Source of the DNA: Ariolimax columbianus
Lineage: Eukaryota > Mollusca > Gastropoda > Stylommatophora > Arionidae
Assembly: GCA_036924085.1 (NCBI GenBank)
Contig: JAVGWX010000018.1
Span: 24,308,848-24,372,847 of the forward strand
DNA length: 64,000 bases
Direction of reading: 5' to 3'
Below the pieces are notes generated by a model that worked only from the letters and a program-made list of their open reading frames with translations, was not told the origin of the DNA and made no database searches. Below, in pieces: positions 1 through 10,506 of the stretch. Numbering within the stretch: position 1 is the stretch's first letter; every line of letters starts with the position of its first letter. Both the position numbers and the translations under genes were made by a program.

Positions 1-29
1 AACCCTGACACGGGCCTAAGTAGCAGAAT

Positions 30-515
30 GAAGTCCAGAGAACAGAATGCGCTGTGTCGTAGTTTACAGCTTGGCTGCGATATTTGCACCTTTCGGTGCA
101 ACACATCCGATTTCAGCAATCATTTTTTGAGTACCGGGTTAGCATTCCCTCTTTGATCCCTTCTCTTTAGCCATACTGCCCTGCTGCGGCCTGTTATCCA
201 GGATCACCGCGTGGAGGCGAAGAAGGGTCTTGGCAGCTCTGGTTTGCTGGCCCTGACATTAGTTATCAGCTAAGCATCACTGACCCTGACACTTGTAGTC
301 AGCTATGAGTCACTGACCGTGACGCTAGTAGTCAGCTACGAGTCACTGACCCTGACACTAGTAGTCAGCTGCGAGTCACTGACCCTGACGCTAGTAGTCA
401 GCTACGAGTCACTGACCCTGACGCTAGCAGTCAGCTACGAGTCACTGACCCTGACGCTAGCAGTCAGCTACGATTCACTGACCCTGACGCTAGCAGTCAG
501 CTACGAGTCACTGAC
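30..515 (-). repeat. Interspersed repeat 'A', copy 1
   Basis: Reverse-strand copy of a repeat that also occurs at 6846-7205, 51900-52525 and 55379-55590. The shared core includes GGTGCAAATATCGCAGTCAA and a following block containing GTAAACTACGACACAACGC. No coding capacity is seen and the class (SINE or MITE) is unknown. Its distal part has expanded into a 33-bp minisatellite at 250-514. Confidence 0.75.
250..514. repeat. 33-bp minisatellite, 8 units
   Basis: Eight near-identical 33-bp units around the core GTAGTCAGCTACGAGTCACTG. The unit matches a segment present once in the repeat 'A' copies near 6880 and 51930, so the array probably grew inside that repeat. The open frame across it is only a by-product of the 33-bp (11-codon) period. 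Confidence 0.9.
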
Positions 516-721
516 AAATATTACAAGTACAGTGCAAGGTCCCACATTTTGTTTACATCGTTCACTGTGTTTCCTAAGACGAAGTACTAGGTGTTTTGCA
601 CCTTACATTCTGGTGAATCCATATTCAGTACGAACTTTAAATGGACTCACATCCCATAGGTTTCCTTCACTGCAGGTTCAGGAATCTGAACACAGACATG
701 GCCCCTTACTGGAAATGACAG

Positions 722-971
722 GATATCAGGTCAGGTTAGGTCATCCCGTAACCCGTGAGGCTGTTGGGGGACACATGAAGACAACCTCACAACTCCACGC
801 CACCCTTCTCTGTCGGCGGATGTTGCCTGTACCTGTTCTGGTCCAATCTTTTATGTTGTCCTCCCACCTGATATTGGGCCGACCTCTTCGTCGTCTGCCT
901 TGCACCTTTCCGTGGAGGATCGTATTTGCAAAACCATTTGATTTCGATATGTGACCGTACGAAGCGAGTTT
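722..971 (-). mobile_element. RTE-like LINE, 3' segment
   Basis: On the minus strand this encodes the end of an RTE/BovB-like reverse transcriptase ORF: a GHISKSNG stretch, then a basic GRRRRGRP-type block and WEDNIKDW. It ends near a GTCAGGTCAGG-type terminus also found beside the elements at 8432 and 36945. The preceding part of the same ORF lies at 972-1330 on the opposite strand, so the copy is internally inverted. Confidence 0.75.
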
Positions 972-1330
972 CCGTTTTAAATATCTGGGTTCGATTGTCA
1001 GTGATGAAGGATCAAAATGTGAGGTGTTGGCCAGAATAGCACAGACAATAACGGCGCTTGCACGGCTTAACACAATCTGGCAAGATAAACGGTTAGCACT
1101 ATGCACGAAAATCAGATTAATACGTACACTGGTCCTGTCAATATTCCTCTATGCTTGTGAGACATGGACAGTTACAGCTGACCTTCATCGAAGGAAACAG
1201 GCCTTGGAGATGAGATGTTTCCGAAGACTTTTAAACGTCACGTACAAAGATCGAGTTACAAATGAGGAAATACGAGATAGAATTACAACAGCAATATGGC
1301 CTTTTGAAGACCTCATGGCAACTGAAAGGA
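972..1330 (+). mobile_element. RTE-like LINE, inverted 5' segment
   Basis: Plus-strand coding for the LINE region just before the 3' segment at 722-971. It runs FKYLGSIVSDEG-like, then LYACETWTVTADL, then CFRRLLNVTYKDRVTN, and ends at FEDL. The intact order can be read in the minus-strand relative at 36945-38310. The two halves meet head to head near 971, as expected from a twin-priming inversion. Confidence 0.75.
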
Positions 1331-2082
1331 TATAACCGCTGCCAAATATTGCCACTAAGTCCAGGACAAAATATGTAAAGGTGGGCGATGTATTTATTTC
1401 TCCTGATTGGTGAAAAAAATAAGATAAATTATTTAATGCCTAGTATATTGTAAGATGCGACTAAAGGCTGTGCATGGATGTGACAAAAAAATAATGTAAA
1501 AATTAGTTCTACCGTACTGCAAATGAAAAGAATCATGTTTTCTAAAAGCTCATTTTGTTAAGTAAAATACAAGGCTGGACATGTGATTCAAGAAATGACG
1601 GGACGTGATTTTGATTTGATTCCATGAACTCCATGCATGCCTTAAAAGGGACGACTAAAGTGAGTTGTGCATTATATTAGCAGCTTCATCCTGCTAGACA
1701 ATAGTTACAGAATCGACTACTGCAAGAGCATGCAACGTTCTTTGTCGCAGGTTTCTTGATCGAAGTCGACTGTGCTGGTACCACTGTGCTTCGGCTGGCG
1801 TGATAAAAGACAAGAAAGAGGACCAGCTATAGTTAGTGCCTCCTGCTTCAAGTCAAGCCATGCAATCTGTATATCCAACCAGTGCCTTTCGCGTTGATCG
1901 TCCACGACAACGGGTGATGAGCCCTGGGCATCGTGTAGGATAAGTGGTAGTAGATGCGAAATGTCTCAACAAAGTGTTGCGCGGGAGAATCCGGTGACGA
2001 CACAATTAGTGGTCCTGTTTTTCGTATGGTGTAAACAATGCACAACCTGCAACAAAGAAAATATTTTTTATAAGATTTTGTG
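1331..2082. other. No gene recognised
   Basis: AT-rich sequence with no coding motif, RNA gene or repeat structure that I can support. Short ORFs here resemble nothing known to me. Confidence 0.5.
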
Positions 2083-2545
2083 TTTACTGTAGTGCACCGA
2101 CCATATGGTGGGTTGCAGGTAAGATTTGGTGTTTTCTGTAGTGCACCGACCATACAGTGGGTTAGAGGTAAGATTTAGTGTTTACTGTAGTAAACCGACC
2201 ATACAGTGGGTTAGAAGTAAGATTTAGTGTTTACTGTAGTAAACCGACCATACAGTGGGTTAGAAGTAAGATTTAGTGTTTACTGTAGTAAACCGACCAT
2301 ACAGTGGGTTAGAGGTAAGATTTAGTGTTTACTGTAGTAAACAGACCATACAGTGGGTTAGAAGTAAGATTTAATGTTTACTGTAGTAAACCGACCATAC
2401 AGTGGGTTAGAAGTAAGATTTAGTGTTTACTGTAGTACACCGACCATATAGTGGGTTAGAAGTAAGATTTAGTGTTTACTGTAGTACTCCGAGCATACAG
2501 TGGGTTAGAAGTAAGATTGAGTTTTTACTGTAGTACACCATATGT
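2083..2545. repeat. About 49-bp minisatellite, ~10 units
   Basis: Tandem units built on GTAAGATTTAGTGTTTACTG and ACCATACAGTGGGTTAGA, spaced 49-50 bp. A diverged continuation lies at 2946-3120, on the far side of a LINE-tail fragment. Confidence 0.9.
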
Positions 2546-2547
2546 TG

Positions 2548-2945
2548 TTAGTCCATCGTAATCGATGAGGACCACTTTGTCAGCATTCACTGTAAACTGT
2601 TCACATGAGGTCAAACATGGCTAAATAAGCCAATCTGAGCATTGAATTGTCTGTTGCACTTTATACAGGGAAATAAGACACCTCCTTCCACCGGGGTTGA
2701 AGAAGGGTTGGTGTGAGTTGACTTGCAGAGCGAGCGTCTCTGGATGGCCTCATCTATTCTTGATGACTCTTGTCTCTGGATGGCCTCATCTATTCTTGAT
2801 GACTCTTGTCTCTGGATGGCCTCATCTATTCTTGATGACTCTTGTCTCTGGATGGCCTCATCTATTCTTGATGACTCTTGTCTCAACACCCTCAGCAATA
2901 GTGCTGCGTCAGTCTGTGATTGGTGGCGATTCTTTCCTATCGATT
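2548..2945 (-). pseudogene. LINE-like C-terminal fragment with a C2H2-type finger
   Basis: A 95-residue minus-strand ORF (2898-2611) holds four copies of a 12-residue unit QESSRIDEAIQR, then FPCIKCNRQFNAQIGLFSHV. The Cys-x2-Cys spacing and the following His resemble a single C2H2 finger. Several animal LINEs end their ORF2 with a finger of the 'GL.SH' type, so I read this as a LINE tail. A cellular zinc-finger remnant is the alternative. The finger frame runs into a stop right after the first His. Satellite of one type flanks it on both sides, which suggests insertion into the array. Confidence 0.45.
2742..2885. repeat. 36-bp minisatellite, 4 identical-looking units
   Basis: Four copies of a 36-bp unit starting GTCTCTGGATGGCCTCATC. 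The period is 12 codons, so expansion keeps the minus-strand reading frame of the finger-bearing ORF open. Confidence 0.9.
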
Positions 2946-3120
2946 ATATGATGACATAGAGGTAAGATTTTGTGTTTACTGTAGAACATCGATTAAATGG
3001 TGATAGAGGTACGATTTTGTATTTACTGTTGTACACCGATGATATGATGACATAGAGTTAAGATTTTGTGTTTACTGTAGTACACCGATTATATGGTTGA
3101 TTTAGAGGTAAGATTTCTCT
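2946..3120. repeat. Diverged continuation of the 49-bp array
   Basis: Three to four diverged units sharing GTAAGATTTTGTGTTTACTG with the array at 2083-2545, with spacing nearer 57 bp. Confidence 0.7.
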
Positions 3121-3414
3121 TATACCGAGGATCATAGTTGTTTTTACTTGTGAATGCACAAGCCGACAAAGTGACATGTTGCTACTCAGATATTAAGCTC
3201 GCAATATCACTAGACCTTTAAAATAATAATGCGAATCAAAACTTAACATGCAATCCCCTAGTTGTGGATCCGATATGAAGTGTCGTCTGCCTCATTTGGA
3301 AGTAGGCCTGTTTCTTACAATTTATTGTTGTTTTACTTTTTATTTTACCCGACCCTGACAAACATGTCCGATCAGTTTGTTTTGCCTGACCAGACTTTGT
3401 TACGGTTCCAGAAG

Positions 3415-3935
3415 CATCGATGCTCATTCCCTTTTGCCCAATGCCATATACTGGTGTCTGGGCGTGTTAGTTGTTGTCTAGTGCCATACATAGTGTTCCA
3501 TTTATCTGGCCTCATAGGAAGAAGCATTCTCCTAGCATCGTTAAGCGCCGATCACTCAAAGAGATAATGACCAACTGTGGCATATGGGCGTGTACACAGC
3601 TGGCACTGTGGTGTGTGTTGTGGTTGGATTATGTTCAGGTGCTTGTTACGTGGAATGTGTTTGGTTCTCAGCCAGAAAATGGTACTATGATTCTGTCTAT
3701 GTGAGTTGATTGATGCTGTAATTTAGATTGGGGCTTGCCGTTTGTGACCTCCATTCCCGTGTTTCCCATGGTCTATCTGTTCAGACAAGTCTCTGTGATT
3801 GCTGGTATGAGCTGCTTGGCTGTTTTATGGCTGTCGCAGCATGTGGCAATTCTTGTCTTTATCCCTTCTTTGCTAGTCTGTCCACCTTGTCGTTGTCATG
3901 TGTGCTAGTGTTCATAGATCCACTGTATGATAAAT
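3415..3935 (-). pseudogene. RNase H-bearing LINE, C-terminal fragment
   Basis: One minus-strand frame, broken by a few stops, reads through the end of an RNase H domain (DNDKVDRLAKKG) and the following C-terminal region. That region has FWLRTKHIPRNKHLN, then CQLCTRPYATVGHYLFE, a zinc-binding-like Cys-x2-Cys...His element. This order is typical of I-group LINEs. The Cys expected after LFE is replaced by a stop. Copies A, B and D below carry the same arrangement with different sequence, so this is another lineage. It lies between minisatellites and has no tail I can place. Confidence 0.7.
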
Positions 3936-3952
3936 GAAAATGTGGTCTGCGT

Positions 3953-4490
3953 TTAGAGATACTTGGATAAGATTAGGTCTACATCTATATATACTTTGAT
4001 AAGATCATGTCTACGTCTAGAGATGCTTGGATACGATTAGGTCAACATTTTGAGATACTTGGATAAGATTAGATCTACGTCTAGAGATACTTGGATAAGA
4101 TTAGGTCTACGTCTAGAGATACTTGGATAAGTTTAGGTCTACGTGTTGAGATACTTGGATAAGATTAGGTCAACATCTACAGATACTTGGATAAGATTAG
4201 GTCTACGTCTAGAAATACTGGAATAATATTAGGTCTACGTCTAGAAACACTTGGATAAGATTAGGTCAACATTTAGAGATAGTTGGATAAGATTAGGTCT
4301 ACGTCTAGAAACACTTGGATAAGATTAGGTCAACATTTCGAGATAGTTGGATAAGATTAGGTCTACGTCTAGAGATACTTGGAAAAGAGCAGGTCTACGT
4401 CTAGAGATACTTGGATAGGATTAGATCTACGTCTACAGATACTTGGATAAGATTAGGTTAACAACTAGAGATACTTTGATAAATATAAAA
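3953..4490. repeat. 32-bp minisatellite, ~16-17 units
   Basis: Units of 32 bp around AGATACTTGGATAAGATTAG, separated by GTCTACGTCT or GTCAACATTT variants. Single-base differences between units show moderate age. Confidence 0.9.
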
Positions 4491-4798
4491 TGGCTTTGTG
4501 ACCACCAAAGAAAAGCCGTCAAATGCGGGTAAATTGGATGCGGTTAAAGCTAGCTAACTTAACACACCCGCTCACTAACACGTTAAGTCTACTTTCTTAC
4601 TTTTTGAGTAGCTAGACCGTGGCTCTGGGTCATTAGTCGGTCAGAACTCGCCGTTACATTTTTCATTGCTACAGATTTTCGTTTGTAATAGATGCTCGAA
4701 TCAGCTACATCTGTACAGTCATTCTTAACCAGGCCATATACTGGGAGTGGTCGCAATTGTTGGTATCTCAAGTAAGTTTCTTTGTTTATGGGCAATAT
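4491..4798. other. No gene recognised
   Basis: About 300 bases between two minisatellites. A 68-residue minus-strand ORF here matches nothing I know. Confidence 0.5.
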
Positions 4799-5170
4799 TG
4801 TGAGTTTGAATGTTCAAATTTGATTTATGTGGACTATTGTGAAAGTTTGAAGGCTCTAGCTTGATTTCTGTGGCTTACTGTGAAAGTTTGAAGGTTCTAA
4901 CTTGATTTATGTGGACTACTGTGAACGTTTGAAGATTCTAACTTGATTTATGTGGACTACTGTGAACGTTTGAAGGTTCTAACTTGATTTCTGTGGACTA
5001 CTGTGAAAGTTTGAATGTTCTAGCTTGGTTTATGTGTACAACAGTGAGATTTTGAATGTTCCAATTCGACTTCTGTGGATTACTGTGAAAGTGTCAAGGC
5101 TCTAGCTTAATTTATGGGGACAGCTGTGAGAGGTTGAAAGTTTTTATCTTAGTTTCTGTGGACGTGACAA
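4799..5170. repeat. 41-bp minisatellite, ~9 units
   Basis: Units of about 41 bp with the core GTTCTAACTTGATTTATGTG, followed by GACTACTGTGA. They become less regular towards the right end. Confidence 0.85.
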
Positions 5171-5220
5171 TGTTCAAAGGTTCTAGCTTAATTTGTTTGC
5201 GTGCTATTGCTGTTTTAGTA

Positions 5221-5370
5221 GATCAAGTCTGGGCCACACAGTTATTACACACTGAGATCTGCCAAAACAATCAAGTCTGGGCCACACAGTTATTACACAC
5301 TGAGATCTCTGCCAAAACAATCAAGTCTGTGCCACACAGTTATTACACACTGAGATCTGTCAAAACATCA
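5221..5370. repeat. 48-51-bp tandem repeat, 3 units
   Basis: Three units containing CACACAGTTATTACACACTG, starting near 5221, 5269 and 5320. A degenerate trace may continue to about 5440. Confidence 0.85.
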
Positions 5371-5775
5371 ATTTTCTGCCTTACCTTTGCTACACACATA
5401 ACTATCTCTCAAAATAATCATCTCTCGGCCTACTGTTACTACACTGTTATAAAAGACCAGTTTTATGTAAAAGTAAATTTGTTAACGCGAATTTTGATAT
5501 ATTTAAAGTAAATTAGTTTTGTGTGAAAGTGGATTTATCTTTTTAGGTTCTTGGATGTCATCATGCAAACGAGCCATATTAGCTTTCTGCAGAAGTAGAT
5601 ATATAATAATACTGTCATATCCTCCAAAGACATGAATGTGCTCTTCAAACTCATCATTTAATAATGAAGTAGATTCTTTCCATTTGTTTGACAGGAAGAC
5701 GAAATATTTATTGAATCGCCACTGAAATATGACAACATCGAATACACATTGCACATGGGGAACTGAGACCTACGC

Positions 5776-5945
5776 CCGGTCAGGTAAAACATACCCATCA
5801 GACAATGTTAGTTAAGGTCAGGTAAAACATACCCATCAGACAATGTTAGTTAAGGTCAGGTAAAACATACTCATCAGACAATGTTAGCCGGGGTCAGGTA
5901 AATCATACTGATCAGACAATGTTAATTAGGGTCAGGTAAACACAC
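5776..5945. repeat. 38-bp minisatellite, ~4.5 units
   Basis: Units of GTCAGGTAAAACATACCCAT plus CAGACAATGTTAGTTAAG, repeated at a 38-bp step. Confidence 0.9.
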
Positions 5946-5960
5946 TGACGAAGGACCTCT

Positions 5961-5989
5961 CCCCCCCCCCCCCCCAAAAAAAAAAAAAA
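5961..5989. repeat. Homopolymer junction C15-A14
   Basis: Fifteen Cs run directly into fourteen As, immediately upstream of the truncated LINE that begins near 5990. The exact lengths may be affected by sequencing or assembly. Confidence 0.8.
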
Positions 5990-6495
5990 GAGTAGTGGTA
6001 CAGTGGGTTCCATCCCACTGCAACGAAAAGGCAGACAGACTGGCAAAAGAAGGTGTAAGACTACCACAACCAGATTCTAGTGTGACTTATGAAGAGTCCA
6101 AAAGGCTTATTAGGGCCAGATAGATGGACACGTGGGAAATAGAGCATGCTGGCTACACAAAAAATGATGCCTATTACCAGTTGAACAGAAGAGAGCAGGT
6201 AGTGGTCTTCAGACTCCGCACAGGTCACAACAGACTAAGGTACCATCTATTCAATAAACTGAAGATAGGTGCTACTGATGAATGCACTTGTGGTACAGGG
6301 AAAATGACTCCTGAACATTTGCTGCAAAATCGCCCGACATACGAGGACCAGAGAAAGCACATGTGCCCATCACCAGTGCCAACACTAGACAAGCTCTATG
6401 GCAGTGTCGACAGCCTCAGGAAGGATGGCCGCTACTTTCTTAGAACAAATTCAAGTTGACGTCTGACAGCGTACGATGAAGAAGAAGGAGGATGT
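5990..6495 (+). mobile_element. I/Nimb-like LINE, 3' fragment (near family A)
   Basis: 5'-truncated copy holding the end of RNase H (VQWVPSHC, then ADRLAKEG) and the C-terminal region. The open part at 6124-6459 encodes NRREQVVVFRLRTGHNRLRY and CTCGTGKMTPEHLLQNRPTYED. The final Cys of the zinc-like element (QNCP in family A) has become Arg. A TAG stop lies just before 6124. It ends in an impure GAAGAAG tail near 6480. It resembles A1-A3 strongly but differs enough to be an older or sister lineage. Confidence 0.85.
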
Positions 6496-6496
6496 T

Positions 6497-6740
6497 GTTG
6501 TTCAATGCCCACAGTGAGTAAGTTTACTCTTTTGTGTGCCCTGAAAAGAGTGTTAAGTGGCAGGTTGTGGTAGCTTTCGTCCCATCCCTGTCATGCCGTT
6601 GAAGGTGGCCTTCCTGGTGGTTTTTCATCTGCGTTGCGCTCACTATTACGGAGATCACACCTCGTCAGCCAGACTGCCTGAAAACGGCCTGTTTCCAGAA
6701 AACGCTAAATGGAAGAGAGACTGTGGTCTTGGTCAGTGAA
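6497..6740 (-). mobile_element. SINE-like repeat 'B', copy 1
   Basis: The reverse strand matches 49830-50040, including GCGCACAAAAGAGTAAAC-like sequence and a terminal GGGCATTRAACAACAACA tail. Two dispersed copies with the same 3' end suggest a short retroposon. No RNA polymerase III box is clear in this copy. Confidence 0.6.
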
Positions 6741-6744
6741 TTGT

Positions 6745-6830
6745 GCCTGACCCTGACACAACGTCCTGGTCAGTATGTTGTGCCTGACCCTGACACGACG
6801 TCCTGGCCAGTATGTTGTGCCTGGCTAGAC
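6745..6830. repeat. 37-bp tandem repeat, 2-3 units
   Basis: Units of about 37 bp with the core CCTGACCCTGACACRACGTC and GTATGTTGTG. Confidence 0.8.
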
Positions 6831-6845
6831 TAGCGTCTCAGTTAC

Positions 6846-7205
6846 CCGTATGCAGCACATGAGCTGCAGCGGTCAGCGACCCATAGCTGACTGCTAGCGC
6901 CAGAGCCAGCGAACCAGAGCTGTCAAGACCCGTCTACACCTCCACGCGATGATCCTGGATAACAGGCTGGAACAGAGCAGACTGGCTAAGGAGAAGGGAT
7001 GGAAGAGGGAATGCTAACCCGGTACTCAAAAAATGGTTGCTTAAGGCAGATGTGTTGGACTGAAAGGTGCAAATATCGCAGTCAAGCTGTAAACTACGAC
7101 ACAACGCATTCCTTTCTCTGGACTACATTCTGCTGCATAATCCCTTTGAGGGTTTAGTAGCGGGAGATTGAGAACGAACGAAGCCAAGCCAAGCCAAGCC
7201 AAGTT
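6846..7205 (+). repeat. Interspersed repeat 'A', copy 2
   Basis: Forward copy of the repeat also seen at 30-515. It carries the GAACCAGAGCTGTCAAGACC region, a GATCCTGGATAACAGGCTG block, then GGTGCAAATATCGCAGTCAA. It ends in an (AAGCC)n-like tail at 7182-7203, which favours a retroposon over a DNA transposon. Confidence 0.75.
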
Positions 7206-7654
7206 CCCCGAATGGCAAGATAACTTCTAAATGTCTATCCTTGTAGCATCACTGATTTTTTATTAAGCCTAAATAAGCAAAATCTACAGAACAGCTCTGA
7301 ATTTTGGTAAAAAAATAGCTCATCCTTGCTATGGGCAATAAACATGGCTGTAACTCTTTTAGAGTGGCTCACCAGTCCTGCAATTTAGGTTAACGATTTT
7401 TTAACAACGCACTAATTCACCGCTATTTCTACACACCAATGCGTACCAAACCAAAATATATTGTATTTCTTAAACAGTATTAGCTTTTTTCTTAAAAAGA
7501 AAAAATGTATTGCTATTAGAGGCATGGCGTTCGTGTCCTAAACATTCTTGGTAGTTTTAGCACTGAAGTACCATTTATCGATGGCTTTAGTAGGTTTAAC
7601 TTGTGGCAGTGGAGCTCCATTGAGATTCACCATCACAAGCTCCACATGAACTAG
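7206..7654. other. No gene recognised
   Basis: AT-rich spacer before the large satellite field. I see no motif or repeat structure. Confidence 0.5.
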
Positions 7655-8045
7655 ATAGTATTTCACTATTAACATGACCTAGATAGTATTTCACTATCCA
7701 CATTACCTAGATAGTATTTCAATATCCACATGACCTAGATAGCATTTCACTATCCACATGACCTAGAAAGTATTTCACTATCCACATGTCCTAGATAGTA
7801 TTTCACTATCCACATGACCTAGATAGCATTTCACTATCCACATGACCTAGATAGTATTTCACTATCCACATGACCTCGATAGCATTTCACTATCCACGTA
7901 ACCTAGATACTATTTCACTATTCACATGTCCTAGATAGTATTTCACTATCAATATGTCCTAGATAGTATTTCGCTATCTACATGTCCTAGATAGTATTTC
8001 ACTCTCCACATGACCTAGATAGTATTTCGCTATCTACATGTCCTA
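7655..8045. repeat. 28-bp sub-array, ~14 units
   Basis: Regular 28-bp units CATGACCTAGATAGTATTTC plus ACTATCCA. This looks like a shortened form of the satellite monomer (the ATAGTATTTCACTATCCACATG half). Confidence 0.9.
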
Positions 8046-8124
8046 AGATGTAGACCAAAACCGAACTTTACTTTCCTACCTATTATCTTATTATCCACAT
8101 GTTAACAGACGGGACCTGAGCATT

Positions 8125-8432
8125 AATATTCTGTGTAGGGCTTTTAGAAGAGCTCTTGGCCACTGTCAAAAGAAGAAAACTCGTTTGGGCACGGTCACAT
8201 ATCGAGATCAAATGGTCTTGCAAATACAATGCTGCATGGAAAGGTGCAAGGTAGACGACGAAGAAGTCGTCCCAAAAAGAGGTGGGAGGACAACATAAAA
8301 CAATAGACCAATCTCCGACCAGAAGAGGCACAGGCAGCAGCCGCTGACAATGAAGTGTGGCGTAGGGTTGCGAGGAAGTCTTCATGTGTGCCCCATCGAC
8401 CTCACCGGTTATGGTATGACCTGATCTAATAG
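8125..8432 (+). mobile_element. RTE-like LINE, 3' tail fragment
   Basis: Plus-strand relative of the element ends at 722 and 36945, recognisable by the basic GRRRRGRP-type block and by the terminal GGTTATGGTATGACCTGATC. It starts within the KRRKL segment. The reading frame is broken, so it codes for nothing now. Confidence 0.7.
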
Positions 8433-8554
8433 TACTTTATTATCCACATGTTAGTAGACCTACCATGAGAAATATTGTTCAACATTTTCAATCTTTCGAT
8501 TCATATTTTAACAGATCAACATCGATCTTTACTGTCCTACATAGTGTCTTCGTT

Positions 8555-8762
8555 CAGTTCAGTTCATCCTGTGATCTCTTGAGATTGTTGGGGCACTCCT
8601 GCTGACACCTCCACAATCCTGCGCCATCCCTCTCTGTCTGTGGTTGCTTTTTTTGCCTCCCTCAGTCATAGGCTAGTCTATTCATAGATGTTATCTTCCC
8701 ATAATTTTCTCGGACATTCTCGTTTTCGCTTGCTTTAAACTGTGCCCTGTAGTATAGTATCT
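8555..8762 (-). mobile_element. RTE-like LINE, 3' tail fragment (second lineage)
   Basis: Minus-strand translation gives decayed RTE C-terminal motifs: ILQGTV, KLWEDNI, then TDREGWRRIVE and VPQQSQ. It is inserted in satellite sequence, which resumes near 8763. Confidence 0.6.
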
Positions 8763-8952
8763 GCAAGTCCCTTTGACCTTAATACATGGTCATAATATCT
8801 TACTATCCAAATTTCTAAGATGAATGTTGAATTTTAATGTCCTACATAATATCTTACTATCCAAATTTCTAAAAGATGAATGTTGAATTTTAATGTCCTA
8901 CATAATATCTTACTTTCCAAATTTTTAACAGACCAATGTTGAATTTTAATGT

Positions 8953-9160
8953 CCTACATCTTCCACTGATGGCTTACAATGCTGGTAGATCTGGCTACAG
9001 AACAAGGGTGAGGCCGCGAGGTAGGTGGATAGATGACAGAGTGATTGTGCAATGACAAGGGCTCACATTGACCGACGCAACACTCTTGGCGCAGGATAGA
9101 CGACTCAAGCGCCCCACGACGCTAAACGGCACAAGTGGAAAGAAAACTAACTAACTAACA
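8953..9160 (+). mobile_element. RTE-like LINE tail ending in (CTAA)n
   Basis: 5'-truncated copy of the element type at 10507-11104. The two share CCACTGATGGCTTACA, the GGTAGGTGGATAGATGA block, and CACAAGTGGAAA followed by an ACTAACTAACTAAC tail. Satellite flanks both sides. Confidence 0.8.
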
Positions 9161-9499
9161 TAATATCTTACTATCCAAATTTCTAACAGACCAATGTTGA
9201 ATTTGAATGTCCTATATAATATCTTACTTTCCACATTTATAACAGAGTGACACCGTTTGTTAGTGAACTCATGTTATCTTGATGCCTACATGTTAACAGA
9301 CTGACAACGATCTTTAATATCCTAAGTAATATACTATACACATGTTTATAAGACCTACACAGAGACTTACTGTTAAAAATTGAATCTTACATTTGGCATA
9401 TAAAAAGACTGACAATAACCTTTAATATCCTACATAGAATCTTACTTTCCACCGGGCAACATATTAACATCAGATTAACAGACCTTACCAAGCTTTTAT

Positions 9500-9800
9500 G
9501 TCCTACATAGCATTTTACTGTATCCATGTTAACAGACTGACACCTATCTTTTTGGTCTTACATAGCATTTTACTGTATCCATGTTAGCAGACTGACATCT
9601 ATCTTTATTGTTCTACATAGCATTTTTACTGTATCCATGTTAGCAGACTGACACCTATTTTTATTGCTCTACATAGCATTTTACTGTATCTATGTTAGCA
9701 GACTAACATCTAACTTTATTGTCCTACATAGAATTTTAATGTATCCATGTTAGCAGACTGACATCTATCTTTATTGTCCTACATAGCATCATCATAGTAT
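9500..9800. repeat. 55-bp sub-array, ~5 units
   Basis: Regular units of about 55 bp with CATGTTAGCAGACTGACATC and TTATTGTCCTACATAGCATT. This is a local, more recent expansion of the satellite monomer. Confidence 0.85.
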
Positions 9801-9921
9801 CTGAATGTCAACAGATTTGATCCAACACTGGGATTTAATATCTAACATAGTATTTACTATCACCATGTTAACAGACTAACTCTGAGATTTAATATCCTAC
9901 ATAGTATCTACTATCCAAGTG

Positions 9922-10413
9922 TTTAGAGCAGCAAAGATGGCACTATAATTGGCTATGGTTCTACATTGCTCTTCTGTTTTAGTTCATTATAGATGCCGCC
10001 AGACCATGGATTTGCCAGGAATTCACACTGGTTGACGACTAACGCTTGTGTTCTAGGAAATGTGTTGTTGTTTTCCATTTGGACTGGTTAGTTTGATCGC
10101 TTTGTATTTTCTTCCTGGAATTGGACATCGGCTATATGAATAGTACTACGCTTAAACATGTGTCATATTTCACGGACTAGTTCACACGGCTGAACTTTAC
10201 GAGATTGGCGCCCTTCGCCCTAGCTGAAGACAGTGTCAGCTCTGTTATATGAAATTTAGACACTACTATAATGAACTGCCACCTGGATAGAGATGGGCTC
10301 CCTCAGGTGTGTAGCAGCCCAAGACACACTGTTGTTGTATGGTGAGAACTGGTACTACAAATTGCAATAACGGTGCCTCAACAACCTTCTAGGTTATGGG
10401 ACTGATGATGATG
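9922..10413. mobile_element. Unclassified insertion in satellite
   Basis: About 490 bp of non-satellite DNA interrupts a monomer: ACTATCCAAGTG stops before it and TTAACAGACC resumes after it. It ends in GATGATGATG, a tail type common to several LINEs here. It has no ORF or motif I recognise. It may be a LINE 3' UTR or a short retroposon. Confidence 0.5.
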
Positions 10414-10506
10414 TTAACAGACCAACACTGATGTTTAATATCCTACATAGTATTTACTATCCACATGATAACAGATTAACTCTGAGATTTCATATCCAAC
10501 ATAGTA

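Noticed and set aside
3950..5945. A CRISPR-like array (regular repeats)
   Set aside because: The units are head-to-tail without unique spacers, and the window is animal DNA.
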